Assembly: GCA_964411065.1 (NCBI GenBank)
Contig: CAYPJO010000010.1
Coordinates: forward strand, 1 to 40,068
Source of the DNA: DYHD01 sp964411065
GTDB taxonomy: Bacteria > Nitrospirota > Thermodesulfovibrionia > Thermodesulfovibrionales > Dissulfurispiraceae
Length of the DNA stretch: 40,068 nt
Direction: 5' to 3'
Of the stretch, positions 24,653-32,804 are shown piece by piece. A program made the translations under genes and the position numbers. Numbering within the stretch: position 1 is the stretch's first letter; each line of letters opens with the position of its first letter. The notes beneath the pieces are model-generated. The model did not search any database. It was not told the DNA's origin and worked only from the letters and a program-made list of their open reading frames with translations.

Positions 24653-25594
24653 TCAATTAAATAAAGAGCTTATTGAGGTTTCAAGATGGATGCGTTTAAT
24701 TGCTTCGGCTAAAAGGGCTGATATTGTGAGAACTTTTAGCTTTTTGCATGTTTTTACTTTGTTTTCAACCGGGATTGTATCGGTAACAATTACTTCCTCA
24801 AAAACAGAATTATTTATTCTCTCAATTGCTGGACCAGATAGTACTGCATGGGTACAGGCAGCAAAAACTCTTCGGGCCCCCTTTTCTTTAATTGCTATAG
24901 CAGCTTGAGTAATCGTGCCTGCAGTATCTATCAAATCATCAAGAATTACAGCATCTCTGTCTGCAACATCCCCAATAACATGCATAACCTTTGAGACATT
25001 TGTTACTTCCCTTCTTTTATCTATGATAGCTAAAGACGCCTTCAGTCTTTTTGCAAAATCTCTGGCTCTCTCTACCCCACCCGCATCTGGTGAGACAATA
25101 ACAAGATCTTTAAATTCATGGCGTCTGAAATAATCGTGTAGTATAGGTGCAGCATAAAGATGGTCAACAGGAATATTGAAGAATCCCTGTATCTGAGCTG
25201 CGTGGAGATCTATTGTTAAAAGCCTGTTTGCTCCAGAGGCGGTAATTAAATCTGCAACCAGTTTAGAAGATATTGGAACGCGGGGTTGAACTTTTCTATC
25301 TTGCCTTGCATAGCCATAATAGGGCACTACTGCTGTTATTCTTCTGGCAGAAGCTCTTTTTAAAGCATCAATCATTAGTAGTAATTCCATAATATTGTTG
25401 TTAACAGGGCTGCAGGTAGGCTGAATTACAAAAACATCTGAGCCTCTAACATTCTCATTAATCTGGATTAATATCTCTCCATCACTAAATGTGGTAACAG
25501 TCGCATCTGCAAGGGGAATTCCGAGATGTTCACTAACTTTTAGTGCCAGTGCTCTATTAGCATTACCACTGAGAAGGGTGATTCCGTCAGGCAT
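24653..25594 (-). CDS. prs: Ribose-phosphate pyrophosphokinase (PRPP synthetase)
   Basis: Makes PRPP from ribose 5-phosphate and ATP, feeding nucleotide, histidine (including HisG here) and NAD synthesis. Motifs are LLSGNANRALALKV at the N terminus, DLHAAQIQGFF, the flexible-loop residues YYGYARQDRK, and the PRPP-binding loop AVILDDLIDTAGTITQAA. The true start is the ATG at 25594, with GGAGG eight bases upstream. A longer frame continues to 25705 but would read through the tRNA-Gln gene and is not credible. The protein is 313 residues, the normal length. Confidence 0.95.
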   Translation of the reverse strand: MPDGITLLSGNANRALALKVSEHLGIPLADATVTTFSDGEILIQINENVRGSDVFVIQPTCSPVNNNIMELLLMIDALKRASARRITAVVPYYGYARQDRKVQPRVPISSKLVADLITASGANRLLTIDLHAAQIQGFFNIPVDHLYAAPILHDYFRRHEFKDLVIVSPDAGGVERARDFAKRLKASLAIIDKRREVTNVSKVMHVIGDVADRDAVILDDLIDTAGTITQAAIAIKEKGARRVFAACTHAVLSGPAIERINNSVFEEVIVTDTIPVENKVKTCKKLKVLTISALLAEAIKRIHLETSISSLFN

Positions 25595-25618
25595 TAAAAA
25601 ACCTCCATAAATTATGGA

Positions 25619-25690
25619 CTGGGGCGCCAGGATTCGAACCTGGGAATGGCAGATCCAAAATCTGCTGACTTGCCGCTTGTCGACGCCCCA
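25619..25690 (-). tRNA. tRNA-Gln (UUG)
   Basis: The minus strand folds into a full cloverleaf of 72 bases. The acceptor stem is TGGGGCG with CGCCCCA. The D arm has a three-pair GAC/GTC stem, the anticodon arm is GCAGA-TTTTGGA-TCTGC with anticodon TTG at positions 34-36, and the T arm is CCAGG-TTCGAAT-CCTGG. The discriminator base is G and the 3' CCA is not encoded. It lies between ispE and prs on the same strand, a placement seen in many bacteria, so it may be processed from a longer transcript. Confidence 0.95.
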
Positions 25691-25729
25691 AAAAGTGCCT
25701 ACCAATTTATATTTTTTTTTCTACTGGAT

Positions 25730-26617
25730 TTAAAAAGTCTCCACTACTTGGTGCCAAAAAGAGTGAAACTCTTTTGAAGCATTCAAAGCTTCTTGTGTAT
25801 CTTTAAAAACCCCAAATACTGCTGAACCACTTCCGCTCATAATTGCAATAGATGCCCCTGCTTTTAACAGTCTCTCCTTAATATCACCGATGACAGCAAA
25901 ATGTGTAGTTATAATAGGCTCAAAATCATTTTTTAAGAGGTTTTTAAGTTGAACGATGTTTTTTTGTAAAAGTGCTTTATGAATTAACTTGATATTATCT
26001 CTATAATCTTTATATTTTGTCAATTCATTATTAAAGGCTTCTATTTCAAGATGTTGCTTTTGGAAAGATCTACTCTCTGCAAGTCTTTTATATGCCCATG
26101 AAGTTGATATGTCAATAGAAGGTTTAACCAGAAGGAGTGGGTAAGAAATGTGAATATCAAGAGGATGTATTATATCGCCTTTGCCTTCCACTATACAGAG
26201 AGGGCAATGGAGAAAAAATGGCACATCAGAGCCAATTTTTAGAGCAATTTCAGTTAATTCTTTCCTACTTAATGAAAGATTCCAGAGTCTATTTAAACCC
26301 AAAAGGGTATAGGCAGCGTCACTACTACCACCACCAAGACCTGCTCCTGTTGGAATTGTTTTTTTTAAGATAATACGCGCCCCTTTATTAACTGAATAAC
26401 GCTCTTTTAGTAATGATAAAGCTTTATAGATAAGATTCTGTTCTAAGGGTATGTTTAAGTCTGATAGTATTTCAATCTTGTCAGAGGATTCAAAAGTCAG
26501 TTCATCGAAAAGTTTAATGCAATGCATAAGAGAGATGATATCATGATAGCTGTCATCTCTTTTTTTCAAAACATTTAGTGACCAGTTTATTTTGGCAGGA
26601 GCATGTATTTTGAACAT
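25730..26617 (-). CDS. ispE: 4-diphosphocytidyl-2-C-methyl-D-erythritol kinase
   Basis: GHMP kinase of the non-mevalonate isoprenoid pathway; phosphorylates the 2-hydroxyl of CDP-methylerythritol. The N-terminal APAKINWSLNV, the glycine-rich ATP loop TGAGLGGGSSDAAYTLLGLN (20 residues, about 92-111) and the C-terminal MSGSGSAVFGVF are all characteristic. The length of 295 residues is normal. No strong ribosome binding site precedes the ATG. It lies 25 bases downstream of the TPR gene and upstream of tRNA-Gln and prs. This shows that the organism makes isoprenoids by the MEP route. Confidence 0.95.
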   Translation of the reverse strand: MFKIHAPAKINWSLNVLKKRDDSYHDIISLMHCIKLFDELTFESSDKIEILSDLNIPLEQNLIYKALSLLKERYSVNKGARIILKKTIPTGAGLGGGSSDAAYTLLGLNRLWNLSLSRKELTEIALKIGSDVPFFLHCPLCIVEGKGDIIHPLDIHISYPLLLVKPSIDISTSWAYKRLAESRSFQKQHLEIEAFNNELTKYKDYRDNIKLIHKALLQKNIVQLKNLLKNDFEPIITTHFAVIGDIKERLLKAGASIAIMSGSGSAVFGVFKDTQEALNASKEFHSFWHQVVETF

Positions 26618-26642
26618 TTAGAAATAAATTAATATAGTGACG

Positions 26643-28370
26643 TCATTCTATATTTCTGGATTTAAGTCTTTCAATTTTTTTCTCTACTCGTTCTTTGAGA
26701 CCCTCCTCTTTTTCATGGAACTTAATTGCTTCAGCCCATGCGGAAAGAGCTTTATCGTAATTCGCTAACTCCAAGTAAATATCACCTAAATGTTCATAAA
26801 TTACAGGATCATCTTTCACAAATTCTAATGCTTTTAAGATAGTATCCAATGCCTCTTTAAGCATCCCAAGTCTGAAATAAACCCATCCTAAGCTATCTAT
26901 TATATAGCCGTTATTTGGTTTAAGTTCTAAGGCACGCTTTATCAAATGAAGAGCTTCATCTAAATAGATTCCTTTGTCGGCATAAGTATATCCTAAATAA
27001 TTCAAAGCCTCTGCATTATTAGGATTTAGTTCGATGGCTTTCTTTAAATATTTTTGCATTAAATCGAATCTGCTTGTTTTATCGTAGACTATGGCTATCT
27101 GAAAATTTAGTTCATCATTTTCGCTATGATGATTGAGCCCTTCCAGCAAGATTTCTTCGGCTCGCTTATAATTCTTGAGTTCTATGTAAGTATTACTAGC
27201 ATAGACAAAAACAAAGGGATTGCTTTTTTCAAAACTTAATAATTCTTCGAGGATTTTGACAGCTTCTAAGAGTTGTTTCTTTTTAAGATACAAAAGGGCA
27301 AGATTCAGATAGGCATTAGTATTTTTAGAATCTAGTAATAATATTTTCTTATATTCTTCAATGGCTTCCTTCTCTCTTTCGCTTTCAGTAAGAGCTATAG
27401 CGAGATAGTACCTTGAGGAAACGTCATCAGGTCTTGCTTCAATAACGATTCTAAGTTCCGAGATTGCTTTATCATATTGATTTTCTTGCAGATATAATAG
27501 CCCCAACCTTTTATGTATATCAATATTATTGGGTAGTTCTATAAGTATATGTTTTAATTGTTCAATTGCACTTTTGTATTCTTTTTCGGATATATACATT
27601 ATGGTTAGTCGTTCTCTGGCAAAAAGGTTATGAGGGTTGACCTCTAAAACTTTTTTATAATACTTTTCAGCCTCCGAAAAATTGCCTTTTTTTTCACTAA
27701 TTATTCCAAGATTCATATAGGCAGCGTCAAAGAAGGGAGCTAACTCTATGATTTCTAAGAATTTTTTTGTAGCTTTCTCCAAGTCATTCTGTCTCATACT
27801 TATTATTGCTGTATAATACAATCCGGTAATGTTTTGAGGATCTTTAGCTAAAAGGTTCTGTAAAATTTCTGAGCTTTTTTCAATTTCACCCTTAGAAAGA
27901 TACAGAGAACCCAAAAAAAGAAGCGCTTCAATGTTGTCTGGGCTTATCTTTACTACTCTCTCGTAGACCTTTAAAGCATCCTCTAATCTATTCTGTGAAT
28001 TGTAGATTTCCCCTAAAAGCATCAAAGAGTTTATATAATCTGGATTATCTTTTAGGTTTTGTTCAAGTACTGACAATGCTTCAGAGATTCTACCTAATTT
28101 TATCAAAATAGTAGCTATTTGAGTCTTTAAATAAGGTGATTTTGGATCAAAATGGCTTGCATTCTGGTAATGATTCAAGGCATCTTCCCATCTTCTTTCA
28201 TTTAAAGCGATGGTACCTAAAATAAACTCAAAATAAGCTTTCTCTGTTTGTATCATATTTGAGTCAGAAGAGAGATTACCATGATTAAATGGTAGTGAAG
28301 ATGCTAAAACATTAGCTATTAAAAGTATGGAGGCAACTAAGTGAATGATAAAAAATAACCCTTTAGCCAT
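26643..28370 (-). CDS. Exported tetratricopeptide repeat protein
   Basis: A 575-residue protein with an N-terminal hydrophobic segment (LFFIIHLVASILLIANVLAS) that is a probable signal peptide or membrane anchor. From about residue 40 to the end it is a tandem array of some 14 to 15 TPR units of 34 residues, each with the usual A-x3-Y pattern and -NP- or -P- at position 32 (for example HFDPKSPYLKTQIATILIKLG, in outline). Such arrays bind proteins, often in envelope assembly or secretion. The specific role cannot be told. It sits in the tsaC-TPR-ispE run on minus. The start has no strong ribosome binding site. Confidence 0.88.
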   Translation of the reverse strand: MAKGLFFIIHLVASILLIANVLASSLPFNHGNLSSDSNMIQTEKAYFEFILGTIALNERRWEDALNHYQNASHFDPKSPYLKTQIATILIKLGRISEALSVLEQNLKDNPDYINSLMLLGEIYNSQNRLEDALKVYERVVKISPDNIEALLFLGSLYLSKGEIEKSSEILQNLLAKDPQNITGLYYTAIISMRQNDLEKATKKFLEIIELAPFFDAAYMNLGIISEKKGNFSEAEKYYKKVLEVNPHNLFARERLTIMYISEKEYKSAIEQLKHILIELPNNIDIHKRLGLLYLQENQYDKAISELRIVIEARPDDVSSRYYLAIALTESEREKEAIEEYKKILLLDSKNTNAYLNLALLYLKKKQLLEAVKILEELLSFEKSNPFVFVYASNTYIELKNYKRAEEILLEGLNHHSENDELNFQIAIVYDKTSRFDLMQKYLKKAIELNPNNAEALNYLGYTYADKGIYLDEALHLIKRALELKPNNGYIIDSLGWVYFRLGMLKEALDTILKALEFVKDDPVIYEHLGDIYLELANYDKALSAWAEAIKFHEKEEGLKERVEKKIERLKSRNIE

Positions 28371-28436
28371 ACTTTAATTATCGCATAATGGTATTGCAAA
28401 TATAAAGTGAAAGGGGAGGGTTCTCAAAATCTTAGT

Positions 28437-29051
28437 TTACTTTTTTATAAAACTATTGATATCAATTATACCTTGCCTTATTACCTTAATTGTTTCAGTT
28501 GATACGTCTACTATAGCGGAGGGCTGTTTACTAACTGATCTACCACCGTCTATGACTAAATCTAACTTGCCATCAAAATAGTTTAAAACAGTTTCTGCAT
28601 CTTGAGCAGCTGGCAGATTAGAGATATTAGCACTGGTAGCAGTAATAGGAAACTCAACTGACCTTGCCAATCTTAGTGCAAAGGATTCACCTGGTATTCT
28701 AACAGCGATAGTGTTATTGATTTTAAGCCTCTCTGAAAGTCCTTTTTTTGCTTTAAAGACTAATGTTAAAGGACCTGGCCAAAATTTTTCTATGAGATCC
28801 TTAGCTAAAGGTGATATTGATTCTGTGATTAAAGATAGTTGTTCAACCTTTCCGATAATAAGGGTAAGAGCTTTTTCTTCAGGTCTGTTCTTAAGTTGAA
28901 ATATCTTTTCAAGTGCGCTCTCTATATCGTATTTTGCTCCCAATCCATATAGAGTTTCGGTGGGATAAGCAATGACCCCCCCTTTTATGAGTATTTCTTT
29001 AGCTTTTAATAGAATTTCATTGTAATTATTTTTTGTTAAAGTTATGAGCAT
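28437..29051 (-). CDS. tsaC: L-threonylcarbamoyladenylate synthase (Sua5/YrdC/YwlC family)
   Basis: Makes threonylcarbamoyl-AMP from threonine, bicarbonate and ATP for the t6A37 modification of ANN-decoding tRNAs. The motifs GGVIAYPTETLYGLGAKYD, KNRPEEKALTLIIG, WPGPLTLVFKAK and TATSANISNLPAA are all diagnostic. At 204 residues this is the short TsaC/YrdC-like form without the Sua5 C-terminal domain. It is the first gene of the minus-strand block and is divergent from ilvB. Confidence 0.93.
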   Translation of the reverse strand: MLITLTKNNYNEILLKAKEILIKGGVIAYPTETLYGLGAKYDIESALEKIFQLKNRPEEKALTLIIGKVEQLSLITESISPLAKDLIEKFWPGPLTLVFKAKKGLSERLKINNTIAVRIPGESFALRLARSVEFPITATSANISNLPAAQDAETVLNYFDGKLDLVIDGGRSVSKQPSAIVDVSTETIKVIRQGIIDINSFIKK

Positions 29052-29198
29052 TTAAGATAAAACTCTTTAAGCAAAGGGTATGTATAATTATTACTAAAAA
29101 TTTTTTATCTTTGCAACAGGAGCTCATAAAAATAGTATTAATTTAACTCCATTAAGCGAATAGATATCTTGGTTAAAATAAGGATTATATTAGTGACT

Positions 29199-29227
29199 TT
29201 GTTGTATGATGGAAAATTAAATATATT
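29199..29227 (+). promoter_or_regulatory. Candidate sigma-70-type promoter for ilvBN
   Basis: TTGTTG (29199-29204) and TATATT (29222-29227) are 17 bases apart, about 50 bases upstream of ilvB, in the AT-rich divergent region between tsaC and ilvB. I see no T-box core or leader peptide in the 226-base gap. Found by eye, so the call is tentative. Confidence 0.35.
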
Positions 29228-29277
29228 TTATGATAATTTTTTAATCATACATTCTAATTTCAGGAGATGATAAATCG

Positions 29278-31011
29278 ATGAAAATGACTGGTGCTGCAAT
29301 TTTGATTGAATGTTTAAAAAGAGAAGGAGTTAAACACATTTTTGGATATCCAGGCGGGGTAGTTTTATCTATATTCGATCTTCTTTATGATGATAAAGAC
29401 ATACAATTGATACTCACCAGACATGAACAAGGAGCTGTTCATGCTGCAGATGGTTATGCTCGCTCAACTGGGAGCGTAGGAGTAGTTCTTGTAACATCAG
29501 GTCCAGGTGCCACTAATACAGTTACAGGTATTGCAACGGCTTATATGGATTCTATACCTTTAATCGTGATAACAGGTCAAGTCCCAACTATGTTAATAGG
29601 CAATGATGCTTTTCAAGAAGCTGATATAGTGGGTATTACAAGACCTTGCACAAAATATAATTTCCTTGTTAAAGATACAAAAGATCTTGCAACTTTGGTA
29701 AGAGAGGCTTTCTATATAGCAAGATCAGGTAGACCAGGCCCTGTTTTGATAGACTTGCCCAGGGATGTTTCCGCAGGCAAGGCAGATTTTATTTGGCCTG
29801 AAAAGGTTCACATTAGAAGTTATAATCCTACTTATGAGGGAAATCGTTGGATGATTGATAAAGCTGCAAAAGAGATTGTTAAAGCTAAAAGACCAGTCAT
29901 AATTGCTGGTGGTGGCTGTGTGCTTTCTAATGCATCAGAGGAATTATTCGAATTGGTTGAGCTTACCGCTATCCCTGTCACTATGACCTTAATGGGTTTA
30001 GGAAGTTTCCCAGGAGATCACCCCCTCTCTCTGGGTATGCTGGGAATGCATGGAACATACTATGCTAACAAAAGTGTCCAAAACTCTGATTTACTTATAG
30101 CAATTGGCATGAGATTTGATGATAGAGTAACTGGCAAAATAGAAGGTTTTGCTCCTTCTGCAAAGATTATTCATATAGATATAGATCCCACATCTATAAG
30201 AAAAAATGTGAGGGTAGATATTCCTATTGTAGGTGATGTTAAAAGAGTTCTTAAGGTTCTTAACCAGGTTATAAAGGAGACCAAAGATATGACCTGGGAA
30301 GAGATCAGAAAGGCTTGGCATAAACAAATTTCAGAATGGAAAAACGATAGGCCTTTAACATATTTTTATAGTGATGAGGTAATCAAACCGCAATTTGTAA
30401 TAGAAAAAATATCTGAGTTGACAAAGGGTGAAGCAATAATCACTACTGAAGTAGGGCAAAATCAAATGTGGACAGCTCAGTTTTATAAATTTCTCAAACC
30501 AAGAAGATGGCTTACATCTGGTGGCTTAGGAACGATGGGTTATGGTTTCCCAGCTGCAATTGGAGCACAGATAGCAAATCCTGATAAGCTCGTCATTGAT
30601 ATTGCAGGAGATGGAAGTATTCAGATGAACATTCAAGAACTTGCTACAGCTGTGACATATGAACTTCCTGTAAAGGTTGCCATTCTTAATAATCAATATC
30701 TTGGTATGGTAAGGCAATGGCAGGAATTATTTTTTAATCAAAGATATTCTCATACCTATCTTAATGTAGTTCCAGATTTTGTGAAGCTTGCAGAAGCTTA
30801 TGGGGCTATAGGATTAAGGGCTACAAAACCAAGTGAGGTTGAACCTGTTTTAATAGAGGCCTTCAGGACTAAGAAAACGATTTTTATGGATTTTGTAGTT
30901 GACTGGAAAGAAAAAGTTTTTCCCATGGTTCCTGCTGGAGCTACTTTGGATGAGATGATCTTTTTGGAGAAAGAGCAGGCAACTGAGAAGAAATTAAAAG
31001 CAATTAAATAG
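29278..31011 (+). CDS. ilvB: Acetolactate synthase large subunit
   Basis: Thiamin-diphosphate enzyme that makes acetolactate from two pyruvates (or acetohydroxybutyrate) for valine, leucine and isoleucine. The N-terminal FGYPGGVVLSIFD with Glu in TRHEQGAVHAADGYAR is the catalytic glutamate region. The ThDP motif GDGSIQMNIQELATA through LNNQYLGMVRQW is near residue 440. The length is 577 residues, as usual. It is a biosynthetic large subunit because the small regulatory subunit gene follows 15 bases later. AGGAG lies 11 bases before the chosen ATG; a second ATG occurs two codons later. Confidence 0.95.
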   Translation: MKMTGAAILIECLKREGVKHIFGYPGGVVLSIFDLLYDDKDIQLILTRHEQGAVHAADGYARSTGSVGVVLVTSGPGATNTVTGIATAYMDSIPLIVITGQVPTMLIGNDAFQEADIVGITRPCTKYNFLVKDTKDLATLVREAFYIARSGRPGPVLIDLPRDVSAGKADFIWPEKVHIRSYNPTYEGNRWMIDKAAKEIVKAKRPVIIAGGGCVLSNASEELFELVELTAIPVTMTLMGLGSFPGDHPLSLGMLGMHGTYYANKSVQNSDLLIAIGMRFDDRVTGKIEGFAPSAKIIHIDIDPTSIRKNVRVDIPIVGDVKRVLKVLNQVIKETKDMTWEEIRKAWHKQISEWKNDRPLTYFYSDEVIKPQFVIEKISELTKGEAIITTEVGQNQMWTAQFYKFLKPRRWLTSGGLGTMGYGFPAAIGAQIANPDKLVIDIAGDGSIQMNIQELATAVTYELPVKVAILNNQYLGMVRQWQELFFNQRYSHTYLNVVPDFVKLAEAYGAIGLRATKPSEVEPVLIEAFRTKKTIFMDFVVDWKEKVFPMVPAGATLDEMIFLEKEQATEKKLKAIK

Positions 31012-31026
31012 GGGGATTGGAGGTAG

Positions 31027-31515
31027 ATGAGACATACTATCTTTGTACTCGTGGAGAATAAGTTTGGTGTTCTTTCCAGAGTTGCAGGACTTTTTAGTGG
31101 TAGAGGATATAACATCGAAAGCATATCAGTAGGTGAGACTATCGATCCTCAGATATCTACAATGGTTATAGTAACTTCTGGTGATGAATGGGTAGTTGAG
31201 CAGATCTTAAAACAGCTTAATAAATTAATTGATGTAATAAAAGTTGTAGATTTGACCGAGGTTGATCATGTTGAAAGAGAGATGATTTTGATTAAGGTAG
31301 CTCCCAGGCAAGAACAGAAAGCTGAAGTTCTTAAACTTGTTGAAATTTTCAGAGGGAGGGTTCTCGATTCGAGTCCTCATACTTATACCATCGAGATAAC
31401 AGGCGATGAAAAGAAGATTCAAGCTTTCATAGAGCTTATGAAGCCTGTTGGCATAAAAGAATTTGTGAGATCGGGGAAAATAGCGTTACCAAGAGAGATA
31501 ATTAAGAAAAAATGA
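31027..31515 (+). CDS. ilvN: Acetolactate synthase small (regulatory) subunit
   Basis: ACT-domain regulatory subunit that activates IlvB and gives valine feedback inhibition. The N-terminal ACT domain (TIFVLVENKFGVLSRVAGLFSGRGYNIES, in outline) and the second alpha-beta domain (ILIKVAPRQEQKAEVLKLV) are complete. At 162 residues the size is normal. GGAGG lies just upstream of the ATG, and the gene is 15 bases after ilvB, so it is in the same operon. Confidence 0.95.
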   Translation: MRHTIFVLVENKFGVLSRVAGLFSGRGYNIESISVGETIDPQISTMVIVTSGDEWVVEQILKQLNKLIDVIKVVDLTEVDHVEREMILIKVAPRQEQKAEVLKLVEIFRGRVLDSSPHTYTIEITGDEKKIQAFIELMKPVGIKEFVRSGKIALPREIIKKK

Positions 31516-31558
31516 AAGATTGCCTTTAAACAAATACTAATTACAGACAGGGGGGGAA

Positions 31559-32794
31559 ATGTCTCATAAAGTTTATTTAATAGACGTAACTAACAGGGAT
31601 GGAGTACAAACTTCCAGAATTTTGCTTCCAAAGTTGTCTAAAACGATGCTTAATATTTATCTCGATGAAATGGGTATATACCAAAGCGAGATTGGATTCC
31701 CAACTATTAGGCATGAAGTCAAATATATCAACGCCAATCTGGAACTTGCACGGTTAGGGGTCATCAAAAGGCTTCATTTAGAGGGTTGGTGTAGGGCAGT
31801 TCCAGAGGATGTTGAACTATCCTTTAATAATTGCCCTGATCTCAAACACATAAACATCTCGATTTCAACTTCTGATATAATGCTTCAGGGAAAGTTTCAG
31901 GGGAAAAAAACCTGGAAAGACATCTTAAGTTCACTAATAGAATCAATTAAACTTGCAAAAAGTTATGGTGCAGAGACAGTTGGCATAAATGCAGAGGATG
32001 CTTCCAGAACAGAGCTTAATAGATTAATAGAATTCATCCTTGCCGGTAAGGAGCACGGTGCCGATAGATTTAGATATTGTGATACTCTTGGAACGGACGA
32101 TCCAATAACAATTTATGAAAGAATTAAGACTCTTGCACTTGCAACAAAAATGCCTATAGAGATGCACTGTCATAATGATCTTGGAATGGCTGAAGCGGTC
32201 TCTGTAGCAGGCGCACAAGCATCAATTGAAGCTGGAACCGATGCTTACATTAATACCACCATTAATGGTTACGGGGAGAGGGCAGGCAATTGTGATCTTG
32301 TCTCTACAATACTGGCATTAAAGTTTTCTCATGCCCTGAAGGAAAAAGTGCCAATAGATGAGCATGTGGACCTCAAAAAAGCGTGGAAGATAGCTCGTTA
32401 TGCTTCTTACGCCTTTAACATTCCAATCCCTATCAATCAACCTGGTGTTGGGGCAAATGCTTTTGCTCATGAGGCAGGAATTCACGCAGATGGGGCTTTA
32501 AAAGATAGAAGAAATTATGAGCTCTATGATCCAGAGGATGTAGGCAGAGGGGAACCAGAATTAACCGAGACAGGTCGTATAATAACCACTGGGGAATATG
32601 GTGGTATAAAAGGATTTCGATACGTATACTCTAAATTGGGCATAGAATTTCATGATGACAATGAAGCAAGGAGAATTTTAGAAATTGTGCAGTATGCAAA
32701 TCTACACACTCAAAAACCTCTTACCGATGATGAACTAAAATTTATAGCAAACTATCCTGATATTGTTAGAGAGATACTCTCTGTGTGTCCATAG
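31559..32794 (+). CDS. DRE-TIM metallolyase: candidate homocitrate/citrate/isopropylmalate synthase
   Basis: Condenses acetyl-CoA with a 2-oxoacid. The TIM-barrel motif DVTNRDGVQTSR near residue 9 differs from the D-T-T-L-R-D-G-E-Q of standard LeuA. HCHNDLGMA supplies the metal-binding histidines, and NTTINGYGERAGNCDL is conserved in this family. At 411 residues it lacks the C-terminal leucine-sensing domain of LeuA, so leucine feedback is unlikely. Neighbours pull in two ways: ilvBN upstream suggest leucine synthesis, but the next gene looks like isocitrate dehydrogenase, and no leuCD is nearby. Re-citrate synthase, homocitrate synthase (AAA-lysine or NifV type) and isopropylmalate synthase all remain possible; I favour a citrate or homocitrate-type reaction. 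GGGGGG precedes the ATG. Confidence 0.75.
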   Translation: MSHKVYLIDVTNRDGVQTSRILLPKLSKTMLNIYLDEMGIYQSEIGFPTIRHEVKYINANLELARLGVIKRLHLEGWCRAVPEDVELSFNNCPDLKHINISISTSDIMLQGKFQGKKTWKDILSSLIESIKLAKSYGAETVGINAEDASRTELNRLIEFILAGKEHGADRFRYCDTLGTDDPITIYERIKTLALATKMPIEMHCHNDLGMAEAVSVAGAQASIEAGTDAYINTTINGYGERAGNCDLVSTILALKFSHALKEKVPIDEHVDLKKAWKIARYASYAFNIPIPINQPGVGANAFAHEAGIHADGALKDRRNYELYDPEDVGRGEPELTETGRIITTGEYGGIKGFRYVYSKLGIEFHDDNEARRILEIVQYANLHTQKPLTDDELKFIANYPDIVREILSVCP

Positions 32795-32804
32795 GGGAGA
32801 GCCA

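Noticed and set aside
25595..25705. N-terminal extension of PRPP synthetase by 37 residues
   Set aside because: It would read through the tRNA-Gln gene, lacks family similarity, and the ATG at 25594 has a perfect ribosome binding site and matches the usual N terminus.
29052..29277. T-box or leader attenuator ahead of ilvB
   Set aside because: No T-box core sequence, no run of Leu/Val/Ile codons and no terminator hairpin is visible.
32763..32804. Upstream start for isocitrate dehydrogenase
   Set aside because: It lies inside the previous gene, has no ribosome binding site, and the family begins at the ATG at 32805.
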